Origin: Pezizomycotina sp. ARF18
Lineage: Eukaryota; Ascomycota
Direction: 5' to 3'
NCBI GenBank assembly: GCA_002224055.1
Contig: AZLU01000305.1
Location: 1-39,828 of the forward strand
DNA length: 39,828 nucleotides
How positions within the stretch are numbered: position 1 is the first letter of the stretch; every line of letters starts with the position of its first letter. The translations under genes were made by a program, and so were the position numbers. Below, piece after piece: positions 1 to 12,983 of this stretch. The notes beneath the pieces were generated by a model. The model did not search any database. It was not told the DNA's origin and worked only from the letters and a program-made list of their open reading frames with translations.

Positions 1-1083
1 TCAACCTCTATACTATAGAATACTCTCTTGGGGTTCTGACTCGACGAGGATCTTATTCTTGCTGAATCTTCAATTCCCCGTATCACGCAGGGTACAGGTC
101 AAATGTGTTAGAGGCATCTCGGCAGTCAATACAGAGTTACTACTGTGTTACAATATTTATCTCCATAAATTTTTTTTTTCCTTTCGTATGACTCGCTGTT
201 TCTCTCGACGTCCACTCTGATCTCTTAACCGTCGCGTTGCCTCGACGAGATTACGATCACAGCGGTGCGAAGCATCGAGCATAAAGGCAGACGAAGAGAA
301 AGCAGATCAGAATTAATCATCAGAGAGCAGCCTCGGTCGAAACGTTGGCGATCAAGATATTACAGAAGAGCAAACAAAATAGAAGACTCTTTGGTCCGGG
401 GAAAGAAACGTTTACTTTTGCAGCTCTTTGTCCCGTTTTCTGTTCCGCCATTTGTTTCTTTCCCTTGCTGTTTCTTGGATATTCAGTCGCAAGTTTGTTT
501 TGAAAGGCTCTGGCATCTCACTCTCCCTTGCTACTTTTTTTTCAACTGCTCGATTTTGATCTGGCAAGATCGATCTGCACCGGCGTTGTTTCCGTCCCGT
601 CATCGCTCTCATCGCACATCGTTTTTATTCATTATCATTTAAAAAAATATATTTTTTCTTATATTTCTGATCGCCCTTTCCGACATATATCCTTTTTTTA
701 CACCTAATATTATCACTGGTTTTATTTACTTTCAAGTATCTCTCTCTTTGAGGGACTTATTACTTTGGAAAATAAGTAGTATTTCCTCTAGCTATATCGC
801 TTTCCTATTTCTATCATCACGCGAGACAACTTGGAAAAGAAGAAAAGAAAAAAAATATTTATCATTATCATTTACTACAATTATTTGAAACACCACTCTA
901 CCACTCACTTGCTGGGGTCTATTTTACTCGACACTATATACCACCTTGGAACCTTGACAGTACTGCGAATTTTGCTTTTTCGATTCCCTCTCAATTTTTT
1001 TACGTTATTTTATTTTTATTTCTATATTTTATTTTCTTATTTTCTTTCGTGACAAGGGTATCTTGGCTTAGGTTTAGTTGCTC

Positions 1084-1117
<34 letters not shown>

Positions 1118-1398
1118 GGTGATTTTTATATTTGTACCTTTTTTTTTTTTTTTCGTTCCTGCTTTTCTCAGGATCCTCGCAATCGTCATTTTACTCATGC
1201 GGTCTCTTTTCTTATTAATAAGGTCGCCAGCCGGCGTTCATCATCACGTTCCTTCGAAAACCAAGAATACCTGAAGAAGTGTGGGATTCAACGACAGCTT
1301 CAACAACTCACCACCGCCATAACAACATCAACATCAACATCAACAAGAAGAGATATCCAGAATGAGGGACGAATACTTTAGTAACGATAATCACAAAC
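1..1398. other. AT- and pyrimidine-rich non-coding leader upstream of the first gene
   Basis: No recognisable protein is encoded on either strand. From about 400 the + strand is strongly T/C-rich, with many short T runs and then tracts of 31 T (1086-1116) and 15 T (1139-1153). Near 1310-1350 it changes to a CAACA/ACATCAACATCA-rich stretch, as is common in fungal 5' leaders just before a start codon. I read it as promoter and 5' UTR of the gene starting near 1399. Short open frames here consist of runs of Phe/Leu/Ser and are composition artefacts. Confidence 0.5.
1086..1116. repeat. Poly(T) tract, 31 nt
   Basis: An uninterrupted run of 31 T on the + strand, about 280 bp upstream of the inferred start of the first gene. 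A second run of 15 T follows at 1139-1153. Such poly(dA:dT) tracts are known to disfavour nucleosomes. The exact length is unreliable in most sequencing chemistries. Confidence 0.9.
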
Positions 1399-3467
1399 AA
1401 TGCCTGCATCCCGACCTTCATCGCGGCAGGTTAGGAAGAGGTCGTCGTTCTTCACCGTACCAAGAAATCATTCCACCGACACCAACACCATTACTCGGAA
1501 GACTCGTCCTCTTCAATGAGATCACGAGCTCGAGCAGGCTGGGGAACCATGCTATCAAAGAGGAAGAACCCGAAGATCAATTGCACTTTTCCTTCTCCAA
1601 AATGTATCTATGAACCCCCGCCTACGAAAGACTCCTTCGCGGTTGCAATGCACGCTGCTACAGGCAGTATCGACGAAGAGGTGGTGATAGCAGAGCCCGT
1701 CGAGGCAGGGAGATTCCTCAATCGAGAAGTACCCCAACTTCCACAGGCTTCTTCGTCGTACGTTATCCCTTTCTGCCTTAAAACAAATTAAACATTTGAT
1801 TATTTCGCCCACAATAGCTAACATTTTACTATAGAGGATTCCAACTCTAGGCTTCGTGGTAACCAATCAGTTCGCCATTCCATTTTAAGCACCTTTCACA
1901 CGTGGATTCTACCTATCTCGACATTGACAGAAGTACAATGTCGAACTTGAGAGGGTGGGAAAAGGCTATTCGACACCTACACCGTCACCGACTACAACCA
2001 CTCTAGACCATCCGTCCGCGCCTACCCTCAGTCCGGGACTTTCAACGCTTACCTATACGAACTGATGGCCTCATGCCATCTCCTTCGCTAGACAGTGCTT
2101 ACTCGCCGGTTGAATCAATGGCTGACTTAAATCGGTCTAGCACGAGGTCGATTGACAGTCTAGCTAACCTCTTCCCATCTCACTCTCCCCTCCTCCGCGC
2201 ACGTCCTCCAGAATGGCACTAAGAGGTGCTTACGAGGAGTCGACACGCGCGAGTCTATGATTCGTGAATCTATCATCATTCTCCAAGGAACAGATGAGCT
2301 ACCCTCGCCGCCCATTTCCCCCAGGCGCCGGAGCAGTTTTGTTCCACACCAGTCCGATATCCTTCCAGATATACCCGATGAGAGGACGAGCTCGTTTCTC
2401 CCCTCTCGCCACCGGCACGTTCGAACTTCGCTCACGGCATCATAGAACGCAATCTGGATCCCGCCCTGACACTTCCTCGAGCCAGGATTCGTCGTCGGGC
2501 TTATTCCTGACAACATTTAAGCCATCGCGGAGATTGTCGTAAACAACAATCTCCTTGTTCCCCCGCGGCCGTCAGACCCGCTAGCCAAGCGTCTGATACG
2601 CTGGGTCTTAGCACCGGGCATGCTGCTACCGGCATGCCTTTACCGCCTGTCCTTGAGCAGCCACCGGCAGCAAAGAAGCGTATGTCGAAAGCCTTACAAA
2701 GGAATGGTACGATAAAAACGGACGCAAAGTCGTCATCCATAGAGGAGGGTGGGGACTTCGCCTCCTGGGAGGACGACATTGATTGGTCTTACGACCAAGA
2801 GGTTGAAGCTTCGGATAACGAAGGCAATGAGGATTCTGTTCTAAGAGATTCGACCGGCGCGGTTGCGGATCTCACTGCTTTGTTCCCTAACCCGCCGATT
2901 ACCAAGAGCAGCTCGGCGCCTACCTCGGCATCGGCGTCGGCTGTCAATCTTGCTGCTCTTATTTCCTCGCCTCCCACGCAGGCTCTTCCAGCCCTTCCGA
3001 CGTCTCCGCCTATGAGCCGCCGGTGACCACCCAAATTGGCGTGGCCGATGGTGGGTTCGGTGTTTTCGACGAGAGTGATTACGACTACAGCTCCAAGGTG
3101 CCTCATCATGAGAAGATGAAGATGAGAGCTGTTCGGGCGGCGAATCACATACGGTCACTTTCTTCCTTCTCCAGCCTTCCGGAGGGCCATATGAGGAAGC
3201 GTTATAAGAACCCGCAGTTCCAAGAATTCCCGTCGCTGAACGAGAAGGAGAGCTTCCTGCGTCGTCTTTCCGCCGCGCTCCGGCAGGACCTCGGGAGGTT
3301 GCAATCCTCCTGCCTCGTATTTCCAGGCCGTTGTCGAAGCCAAAGAGGCGGAGCTGCAGGGACGAAGGTCCCGTGCCGCTTCCAACGCGACCTGCGCGAC
3401 GCTTGTGTCCGATACAGACACTGCTCTGCTCTCAGATATTGACTCTATCCTCACCCCTCCATTCTAA
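1399..3467 (+). CDS. Conserved fungal protein of unknown function, Ser/Pro-rich with an acidic WEDDIDW motif (frames broken)
   Basis: Coding-like sequence runs through several frames. It begins at an ATG at 1399 (MPASRPSSRQVRKRSS), continues with SKRKNP and YEPPPTKDSFAVAMHA near 1560-1660, and has a likely intron from about 1758 (GTCGTACG) to the CTATAG ending near 1834. Low-complexity Ser/Thr/Pro segments follow near 1980-2200. The best segment (2560-3240) contains SDTLGLSTGHA, MPLPPVLEQPPAAKKR, SWEDDIDWSYDQEVEASDNE, then HHEKMKMRAVRAANHI and FQAVVEAKEAELQGRRSRAA. A stop follows TPPF at 3465-3467. The acidic 'DIDW-Y-x-x-E-x-EA' block resembles a motif I recall in Pezizomycotina hypothetical proteins, some annotated as p21-Rho-binding-like, but this is from memory. 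At least five frame changes are needed. Function is unknown; a cytoplasmic scaffold or signalling protein is a guess. Confidence 0.55.
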
Positions 3468-5526
3468 TCACAACTCTGCGAGTCGTCGTTCCTCAGCAAG
3501 CACGCGAGTTCCCTGCGCTTTTTCTGGCAAGGACCAGCATACTTCGCTTCTGTCGCCTACTTCCATCGCTGTTCTCGGCAACGATGGGTCAGACTATCCC
3601 TGCTTCCCTGCGACCCGACGCGGACTTTAACTTCTTTTAGATTTCGTTTTGTTCCTAGCTGCGAAGCTTTTTTTTTTTGTAAATTTTAGCCCCCGTCATT
3701 CTTATTCTCTTTTGCTTTTTTTTTTTTTTTTATTTGGTGCTCTTTTTTTTTCGTTCGCTCGTTTTGCTGAAATTAGAGAAAAGACTTTTTTAAAACAAAA
3801 TTTCTCCTGGCGTCAATTGGTTTTTTACAATTCACCTGTGGTTCTTTTGTTTCCTTTAATTAGTTTTATAAACCGGGTTTCAATATGATCAGTCATTCGC
3901 TATAAATTTCCTTTTTACCTGTAATTTTTTTTTTTCTTATTGTACACATTTCAATCCTACTTAATATCTGCCTTATCCTTTCTTTACTTGTACATTTCCT
4001 TTTCTCTTCTTTTCTTTTTAAAAAATATCTATCAGGTCTGCAGTTCTCAGGAGTTGTTCATTCACTAAAAAAAGAGAAAATCCTATACATTTACATCTCA
4101 AAAAGGAAAAACGGGAGGGGAAAGTCCTATTTTCGCTGTTATTTTTTGTACAAAAAAAAAAGAAAAAACCTATATATACAATAATATCTATAACCTATCC
4201 TTCATTTCATACCTATAATATAACTATATAAAGAATTTAACTATTCTTTCTATAATTTATCATTCCATATGTACTTATATGTCAATCAATCGAATGTGTA
4301 CATTCTATTTTATCTTTCTTTACAATAAAATCGATTTTCGAGATAGCTGCTTAGCCGAGTTTTGAAAATTTGCGAATCTTCATGTATATTGAAGCTGAAG
4401 GAGGAGGGGGGGGATTTGCAACAATTTGAGATCAGCTTACTCGCAATCAATGGCTATGTAGAGATTATTATATAGAAGCGGTTAATCATGATAGATGACG
4501 GATGAAATAAAACCACCGTCGCTCTCGCTGTTGCTTAATTGCCAGCGGTCCGGTTCTTTGAAACAGCGAAATGGCGGATTTTCGAATTGTTCGTTCTATT
4601 TTAAACTACTACCACCACTACTACCACCACTACCACCACCCTGGCTTGTTTCTTTTTGTTCCAGCGGCTTTTGCGAGTGACACTTTGGAGTCTTCTTCCC
4701 CCCCTTCTCTTCCTATAAATTGAAATTTTCTAGAAAGAATCAGTGAACATATGACCTCATTCTTCACTGTCATTTTTAAACAGAAATATTTGAATATATT
4801 AAAAAATACTATTGATCGATCGACGAACGGAAAACGGCGCGGTGAACGGTGGACGGGGCGGGGTGTTTTTCTTTTCGTTGATTTACATCGCCGAAGCTAT
4901 TACAATTACTTCGTCACAGACATTTAACTCTCTTTATCTTTATCCTTTTTGTATTGTAAGAAACACGCCACAGGTTAGACCATACTGCTATATCCAAAGT
5001 AAGGTGATTACGACTGGCGCAGTTTTCCTTTTTTTTTTCTTTTGTTGCCTTTGAGACGTTAACGTTTCGTTACATCTTACTTATTACTTATTTGTATACT
5101 GCTTACTTTTTTTTTTTTTTTTTTTTCTTCTTGTTCTTCGTCCCCCGTTCGGGAAGGAAACATCCGACATATAGAAAAAGGGAACGTGCGTACAAGACAG
5201 GATCGGATGGCGAACGTATAGCATGCATACCCGTGATACCGTCTCTGTCCTATCGGCCTTAGTGCCTTACTGTTGAATGCTGCTAGTAAGTAAGGTACGT
5301 ATCAGTACGTTCGAGGCCTTTTCTTTTTTACAAATTCGAATTCTGGCCCTGTTTTTCTCATTCGCATTGTAGTCTTCTCGATACATTCCGTTCTTCAAAT
5401 CTTCAATTTTTGTCTCTCCGCCCTCTTCTTTCTCTTCCTCTTCTTTTCTCCTCACTGCCCCTCCTTCGCACCGAGCGCCAAGTATAATTGTGTACGTTAT
5501 CCTGTCTTCTGTATCTTGTCTTGTCC

Positions 5527-5533
<7 letters not shown>

Positions 5534-5569
<36 letters not shown>
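5534..5569. repeat. Poly(T) tract, 36 nt
   Basis: Uninterrupted T run on the + strand inside the gene desert, with a shorter 21-nt T run about 400 bp to its left at 5107-5127. Short A-rich runs follow at 5639-5671. Confidence 0.9.
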
Positions 5570-5572
<3 letters not shown>

Positions 5573-5925
5573 TTTCTGCAGAAGGTTTCAATGCTCCTTT
5601 CCAAGGATGACGGTTCTTATGAGTTGAGCAAGGGTTCAAAAAAAAGTAAAAAAAAAAAATACAAAAAAAAAGGTCACGGTTTTTGAATCTTGCAATGTGT
5701 GAATGTTCACAATACCCTTCCTCTGCCTAGCGTGTGATGATCATTTTCTCACTTTGGGAGGCGGCTATTTCCATCTCTCACGGCTCTTTCCCTTCGAGAG
5801 ATCTGAATTGCTTTAAACGAGGTACGAATAATTTAGAGCGTCTTGACTCTAGATTGAATCGATCGAGTGGCATCCTGATATGTTCTATAGCCGCCTCCAC
5901 AGCCGTTTTTGCCAATACTGACGAT

Positions 5926-5926
<1 letters not shown>

Positions 5927-5966
<40 letters not shown>
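5927..5966. repeat. Poly(T) tract, 40 nt (longest in the window)
   Basis: Forty consecutive T residues on the + strand, the longest homopolymer here. It lies between two stretches of ordinary base composition (ends in ACGATG on the left, AAATTTCCCAGCG on the right). Confidence 0.9.
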
Positions 5967-5972
<6 letters not shown>

Positions 5973-6213
5973 CCCAGCGTGATAAAAATTTCGCGGAGGC
6001 GGCAAGAATGAGTCTTTCGCTAGTGGACATTGGTACTATCGCCAATCGCGCAGGTGAGAAAACTTTTCGGCTTGAAATTGATGAGAATCGCGGTACGAGC
6101 GTTATTTATAGCCTGTAGGTTGTAAGAGCAGCTCGAGGGTGAGGATACGAGAAAGCCGCGCGAAGAGCCGACTTGCGAAGTGTTTTTCTTTCTTTTTGTT
6201 TAAAGGATTAGTC

Positions 6214-6235
6214 TGGGACCCTTCGTAGGGTCCCA
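6214..6235. other. Perfect 8-bp hairpin with six-nucleotide loop
   Basis: TGGGACCC (6214-6221) and GGGTCCCA (6228-6235) are exact inverse complements separated by TTCGTA. The arms are GC-rich in an otherwise AT-rich stretch. No U-run follows, so it is not an intrinsic terminator. Function is unknown; a protein-binding palindrome or a chance hairpin are both possible. Confidence 0.55.
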
Positions 6236-9087
6236 AGAATATTTTCCGCAAATGTCCTTTTGGGAACATCGAATTTAAACAATAGCAATACGATCTTGTT
6301 TATTTTACCAAGATTGGTCTCACTACACGTTCAGAGATTGAAGTAATTATTTGGTCCTTGTTCAGATCTTTGCCTTGGCTTTAATGTTAATGTCAATTTC
6401 ATCTGATAAAATTTCCCTTTCTTACCAGGCATTTTCCGTCCCTGGGTTTGTTGATAATTCGGCATGGTTCGCATGGAGGATCGGACGGAAAATTTCCATA
6501 TTTCTATATTTGCGAGCTTCCAAGAACCGTTTTTGACAAGCGCAATATCACCATCCGCTCTTAATCGAAATACCCGCCGCGGGAAAGGAAGAGGGAAAAT
6601 TGATTTACTCGGGCGATTAAACACCCCGGTGGGGTAACATGGACCATGGTTTGTGGCCTGGACCGTTCTACGCGGGAAATTTTCTTTTCTTCGATAACAT
6701 GATACAATACTGGTTGGAACTTGGGGTGTGGTTGAGTGATATTCAAGATATCAGAATAATATCCGCGCGAGTAATTTACCGTTTATTGCTATCTATTCGT
6801 ATTATTGAAATCTCAACTTCCGGAATTGAACGTGGCAATGCTAATTGTCTTATTGGGTTGGGCTTTGAATTTCGGTACTTGCTGACCGACTTATATTTAC
6901 AGATAGATATATTAAGACTACGGACAGGAACAGGAAAGTCGAGAAGGAAATGATAATGATTCCTTGTCCAGATGGCACTCTACACATTTTCTCTTTCTTA
7001 AATATTCTTCTCTTCATTTCGTAAGTTTTCCATTCGACAAATTTCTCCATACTCGGAAGGCAAAAGAACTAATAATAAGAATACTACTACAATAATCTTT
7101 TCCAGAACAAAGATAAATAATCTCCTGGACTAGACCTAGATAGAGAAAAAAACGAGGAGATAAGGTGAGAGCGAGAAGGAAGAAGGGGGGGGTAAGTGAA
7201 CACGCACACCCCCCCCCCAAAATCGCTATTTCCATGCAAGCCGGATAGCAATCTCTAGTGTCGTCCCTCTCCATTCTGTGCCCTTGTCAAAACGCACTGT
7301 CCGTCCAAAATTTTGCATGCATTTCCCCTGGAAAGGATGAAAATAACATGGCACATCAATCAAATCTACTTTTCTAATTCCATCTCTCTTTCGTTGATTT
7401 TTTTCGCTTAGGTGGGATATATCGAAGTATAGAAAGTCTCACTACTCTTTAGCTTCTTTCCTATATCGGAGGTAATTACTTCTTTCCGGCAAGTGAACAG
7501 TGTAAACCCTCACCGCCGGAATGAAGGTACGCCACCAAAAGTTCTTGATATTTTTCCATAAATAAAGGAAAAACAGAAACTTTATCTTACGGGCTGAGAA
7601 AGGGTATAGTATGTTCCGATTCTCTGTTCTTTTATTTTATCCAGAATGATTGTATATATTGGTGATGCTAATTCGTTGTGGAGGTGTGAGCGGAGCAGCG
7701 ATTGCCCAGCATCAGAAAATGAAACACCTTCCGCTGCACGTGCGGATAATGGATAAAATCAAAATCATTTAAACGACTATACCGAGGTGATATATATCAA
7801 TCAATCGCAGAACATCTATTTCCCCAACGTGGTGGAGTACTTACTTCCGTTGCATATGAATATGCAACAACGCAACAAAAAAGCTAAATATGAGAAGAAG
7901 AGTCTTTGGTTCTCATATATTTTGTGGGGCCCCAACTTTTCCGTTCCTTCTTTCATCTGAAGGCGGGGTATAAAGTAGGAGTCTGGCTGAGGGAAATTTC
8001 CTCCAAATCCTAAGACACTGTGGGGAAAAGGATTCCATTAGATACGATGCACGGACGATCTAATAGATTTATCCCTTCTAGAATGCTTTCCAGAAGAATC
8101 TCATCTCAAGGAGAAAAAAAAATCGTTGAGAGGTGTGGTGCTCCCGTTACTCCGAGTCCCGTTTCCCGACGATACTGTTTTCATGGATAATCCTCCTTGT
8201 GCGCTGGGACTGCCCTTTCCGGCAAATGTATACTTTCCCGTTGGCACTGGGCGGCCGGGTAAATTAGGGAAGACGGATGGAACATTCTTTTTTGACAGCA
8301 ATCCGTTGGCATGGTATACGTACACGTGCTGTTTGTTGCTCGACAACCGCCAGAGGACTGTGGGATTGGCCGTCTTGACGTCCGATTCACACGCATACGC
8401 ATACGTATATTAGTACCGTGGCGTGGAAGAAGCTGCACGAAAAGGGAAATTGCAGCGATTGAAGGTGGATCTTCTTTTGCTCCTTTAAACAAAGCTCAAC
8501 GATTTAGCATGTTACGATGGCCGTATATCGACATATATCACATGTTCATTAATAACGCAAGGTGAAAGATGGGATTATTAATATGGATACCCTTTCTTGA
8601 ATTTCCTTGCACTTACATGCAAAACGGTGGGTCTCCGATGTCTCGCTGAGAGCAGATTCTATTGATACTCATAATACTCTTTTGTTCTCTTCTTATTGGT
8701 TGTAATTGCTGTTTTTTTCCGATGCTTGAGAAAGTTGGACTTTCTGGCTCTTAAACAACTAATTGCTGATAGAAAAAAAAAAGTTCAAATCCCTCACATG
8801 AAGAAACAAGCTTTGGAACGTCGAAGTCCTTTGTTTGAAATTGCGCATATGTGAGTGGGGAGCATTGTTTTAGGCTGAACAGGGTTTCGACGCCTCTCGT
8901 TCATACCAATCCTAGAAAAGAGGAAGCGGAATAATACTTTACAAATGTGAAATGAAATGGAATGGAAAACGAAACATATGGAATCGCGCGAATAAATGCA
9001 ATTGCAATTGCAATTGACGGAAACAAGGACTTAAAAATAATCAGCTCATCACGACGCTCATTCAATTGAAAGAATGAAATATTTACC

Positions 9088-9108
9088 TTTTTTTTTTTTT
9101 TTTTTTTT
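9088..9108. repeat. Poly(T) tract, 21 nt, joined to a short (AT)n run
   Basis: Twenty-one T residues followed by AA and alternating TATATATATATA to about 9125, a low-complexity AT block. Confidence 0.85.
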
Positions 9109-11650
9109 AAATATATATATATATACCGCGAACCGTTGGTCTGGGCCCATTTATCACGTTACGCGTTCCATTACCAGAACCAGGAGGACACGAACTCCAC
9201 GAGAAAGGAAAATAAGATAGAGTGTTTAATTTTACGCAGTGGTAACCGGTCCTTGTTCTTTCCCTTTTGCTGACATTGGATAAACTAAAGAAGAATATGA
9301 CCGGGTCTCCATGTCCTTGATAGTTTGGTTTATTCGTGCTATGCTACCCATTCCGGAACACCCTTGATATTTTGTGATATTTTGCTGCTCGTATGCGTGG
9401 GGGTGTTAACAGGTACGCGGAACCATATCGCTCTTATATACCATCAATGTTCGGCTCTTTTTTTTTTTTTTTTTTAAGGTGTGTTCTTTGAATTGTCTCT
9501 CTTTTCGTGCTTTTTCTCTTATAAAACCTTGTCCAGCCATCTTGCTCAAAAGCTGAGATCTTCGCGCCGTCGGACCAGGGAAGGGAGGGAACAAAAAGCT
9601 TCGACCGGGAGGGGTGATCTGGAGAGCATCTTTATGAAAATGCCCCTTCCTTTCTGAGCATAGGAACACCTTCAAGGTATTCACGATGCCCTGGTAGTGC
9701 CGAGGCTTTTGAGGGAATTTTTTAAAGTACATACATTTGCGTTAGATAAAAACGAGAACACTACGAAGAAGGTCTTTCCTTTTCGGTAAAGCTTAGAATA
9801 TCGACATTTGTTTTCTCTAGTACCACCGATATATACATTATTTTTTTTTAGAAACGCGCGACATGGGCGCACCCTCCCCTTTCAAATCTCGCGAATACCC
9901 GTTGTGCGTTTTTTTGCGTGCCTCTTCGTGATATCTTCGCGATATCCCCCTCAATCGCGTGCACGATACGGGTGTTTCCACGGCTAGCGCTATAGGCCCC
10001 CCGTTCGTTCTCTTTTTTTCTTCTTCTTCTCTTTCTTTAATCTGAGACATTTATATACCTCGAGGGTTCTCGAACTTCGGCGAAGAGTAGAAGAGATTTG
10101 AGAGGAAGAGTTGGGATGAACGATTAAGACTTATTTTACGAAATTAAGAATTTATAGAATATACTTGGAACAAAACTCGCCGCTGTTTTTGCCTTTGTGT
10201 AACCATGCTTATCGGAGGAACGATTGGCTGGATTTTTTCACCTGCATAGAAACCCGCATATACCTACTTTACCTGCATAGAAAGATTTTTTTTTTTTCCA
10301 ATTCCGGCGTTCAATCCTTTGAAGTTTGACTGCCTTCATTCTTCATGGATTGAGAAAAAGAATGCGATTGGACATGTTCGGAGCTTTTTTTTTTTATACT
10401 TGTGAAGAGTGCTTAATTGTCCAATCAATGCTCGTTCGGACAATTTAGCGTTCACGGCCGTACCTTGCAGACAAGATTTTTCTTTTTTCTACTTCGCACA
10501 ATTATGCGAATGTTGAGAGAAAAAAAGGTATACGGAACTTTCCTGGAGATATTTATATCAACGCTCGGACTGCTAGGCATTCAAGGCATTCAAGCATTTT
10601 TTCGAGGGTTCTAGAGTGCTTATCCTTTCTCTTATCACCTACCTAGCTTTGGAATTTGGAACTTGCCGTATTATGATCAAAAGCGAGTATTATTATTCCT
10701 TTCTGTGCTTCCTTTTTGTTGATCCTGACGAAGCCGAGACTTTATTTATTTATTTATTTATTTTTCTAAGGGACACGCGATACCTTGTTCGCCTTTTTCC
10801 TTTTCGTGTGAAATCCCAGGTTTATCGATAACCGGGTAGTTTAGGAGGGGAGTTCCGCTATACTATGCGAAAAGGTTTTAAGTAAGAAAAAAAAAAAAAA
10901 ATAGCTCGCGATCTTTTATACTTTTGTTGGCGACGTATTATTTCGAGATGAGAAAAGAAGAGGGAATATTACAGTGTCGTTTTCTACTGAACTATAAAAA
11001 AAAACTTCAATGGCGTGGTTCGTGTATTGTTTTTGAATCCCGAGAGAGCTAGCAGTATGGCATGCGGGATTCTAATTGAACTAGACTATTCCTCATAGAA
11101 CTTATACGAAGTCAGTAATATCTGACTCGCGGTGACAACTGATCATTTTAGAATCAGAAATATATATACTTATCGTCAGGAATGCGATTATAAGCTTGTT
11201 TTTTGTGACATTTCGACAGAAAACTAGACATGCGCTATAATGAAAACTTTGAGCTTTGATTTATTTTACATCTATGAAAGACTATTCTGTCCAATGGGCC
11301 TCTTCTGTGGACTGAAGATCCGAAAAGAAACGATGCAACCAATGGATTCAATAGATGCACTGCACGCTCTTATCAGGAACTTATTTTTGTAACTCAAAAT
11401 TTCTGCTCTTTATGAATAAACTGGTCATACGATACGTCCTTACAAGTTCTACTTGACATTTATTCCGAAGAAAAGAGATAAGCCTATTTAAAATATTCTT
11501 CTTGTCTGCAAAACGCTGTCGTTCAATGTAACTGGAAACATTTATATGAAGTTTCCCCGAAATCCCTGGATTGCTACACGATATTTATTCCCGTTTTAGG
11601 TAGAGGTATTGGGAAGTGGACTAGAGCCTAAGGGGCTAAAAACTTGTAGG

Positions 11651-11694
11651 TTTGTTGTAGTACACAACTTTCTTTGTTGTAGTACACAACTTTC
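11651..11694. repeat. Perfect tandem duplication of a 22-bp unit containing an inverted repeat
   Basis: The unit TTTGTTGTAGTACACAACTTTC occurs twice head to tail without mismatch (11651-11672 and 11673-11694). Each copy contains GTTGT...ACAAC arms around a five-base centre, so the pair gives two closely spaced dyads. This could be a paired binding site or a recent replication-slippage duplication. Confidence 0.85.
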
Positions 11695-12765
11695 ACGACG
11701 GGTTTTTGATCGGTATTCTCCGTAATTGCTTTTGCGTAGTAACGCAGCTTTGTACAAAAAAGGGATATATTAAGAATGCTGCCTAGCGTATACGAGAGAA
11801 GTACACGTTTGATAATTCTGCGAGGGTTTGGAGCACCGGAGGTATGTTGATCGTGGTTTTGTGAATGAGGAGGCCAGGCCAGTGGAATACATATCAGTGA
11901 AAAATAAAAGCACTTAATAAGTAAATTTTTTTCTTCTTTCAAGTAGAGATAGTTTTGCAAATTGAAGCCCTTTTTCTTCTTGTCTCTAGGATTTACCTGG
12001 GCCCTTGATACGGTGAGTCTTCTTAGCGGCCAGATGTCTGGGTATATTTTCGAGTTATTATTGGTTGGTTTCACGTTGCCCAAATCACCTGAATAGATCG
12101 TACTTTCGTAATATAATAAATGAAGTCATGAGCTATACGCAGAGCTGTCTCGAGACTAGATTGAACAGCCGACGATTTCGAGGGTTGTTTAAGAAAGATT
12201 AGTCGTTAAGTGACAGTTTCCCAGGCCGCTAAGTCTGAAATATGAACATTAATATGTAGGTACGATAGAGCTCGAACTATAACTCTGCGTTTATACTTTC
12301 TAGTTTTATTAGGATATTCGAACTCTTAGATTTGTAAAGAAACGATGAGGTTTAGGATTTCGATCTCCTAACTTTTGTTATCTTTGCATTTCAAGATGAG
12401 AAGAGTATTCTTTTTTATAATAAACTTTTATATTTTTTTACGCGTATAAAGCCCATCTCTTATTCCATGATTAAAGATCGAACAAAGTCACCAAGAATAT
12501 ATTAGTATAGCTCTCTTAGTATTTATACACATAAGCATGGTATATATATAGAGAGAATACGTTTACATAAAGGATTATTATTTTACCTAGAGATACTAAT
12601 CGGAGGCGAGATATATAAAGCTAGAATTAAACGTATTAAAAGTTAGCATCAAGAGATAAGAAAAAGACAACACAACGCAGATTCTTAATGAGAAATAGTA
12701 AAGAAATAACCCCAAGAACCACTGGACAGGAAGTTCAGGAAGCTATACAAGCGCCACCCGGGTGT

Positions 12766-12983
12766 GGATCGCGAGCTAGTATCCTTGGAGAACGGTCCCT
12801 GGGTAAAGCTAATTCCCTGGGCAATGGCTCTGGCCAGAGGTTGTTCCCAGTGGTGTTCCCGCCCTCCGGGAGACCTTGGTCAGGCAAGGCGCGGAGGGCG
12901 AACCGGGAGGCCCCGGTTCTGGATTCGCACCGTGCACGGTGATTGCAGTTATTGCGACACTGCCAAACTGCCAGTGCCGATCC
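12766..12983. ncRNA. Candidate structured RNA or structured GC-rich element (family not recognised)
   Basis: A GC-rich island stands out in AT-rich DNA. GGATCG (12766-12771) can pair with CGATCC (12978-12983) and would close a domain holding several hairpins: palindrome CTCTGGCCAGAG (12828-12839); a perfect 9-bp stem CGCCCTCCG/CGGAGGGCG (12860-12868 with 12892-12900) enclosing CCTTG/CAAGG (12874-12878 with 12885-12889); AACCGGG/CCCGGTT (12901-12907 with 12912-12918); palindrome CACCGTGCACGGTG (12928-12941); and CACTG/CAGTG (12958-12962 with 12972-12976). An A-rich tract starts just downstream near 12993. I checked by eye for SRP RNA, RNase P/MRP, snRNA and tRNA hallmarks and did not find them. 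The strand is undetermined because hairpins are symmetric. It may instead be a short retroposed (SINE-like) sequence or GC-rich coding debris. Confidence 0.4.

Noticed and set aside
5403-5639. Lys- and Arg/Glu-rich open frames over T tracts
   Set aside because: Poly-Lys or poly-Phe from homopolymers; no protein-like sequence remains once the tract is removed. The same applies to the frames around 1086, 5927, 14859 and 38174.
8126-8565. Overlapping open frames on both strands
   Set aside because: No family recognised, strands conflict, and the composition is ordinary for stop-poor moderate-GC DNA.
8783-8796. GTTCAAATCCC resembling a tRNA T-arm
   Set aside because: No acceptor stem, D-arm or anticodon arm can be built upstream; an A run occupies that position.
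11628-12083. Open frame of 151 codons on the - strand in the gene desert
   Set aside because: Longest single frame there, but no recognised family, AT-driven composition, and it runs across the 22-bp tandem repeat without any sign of codon constraint.
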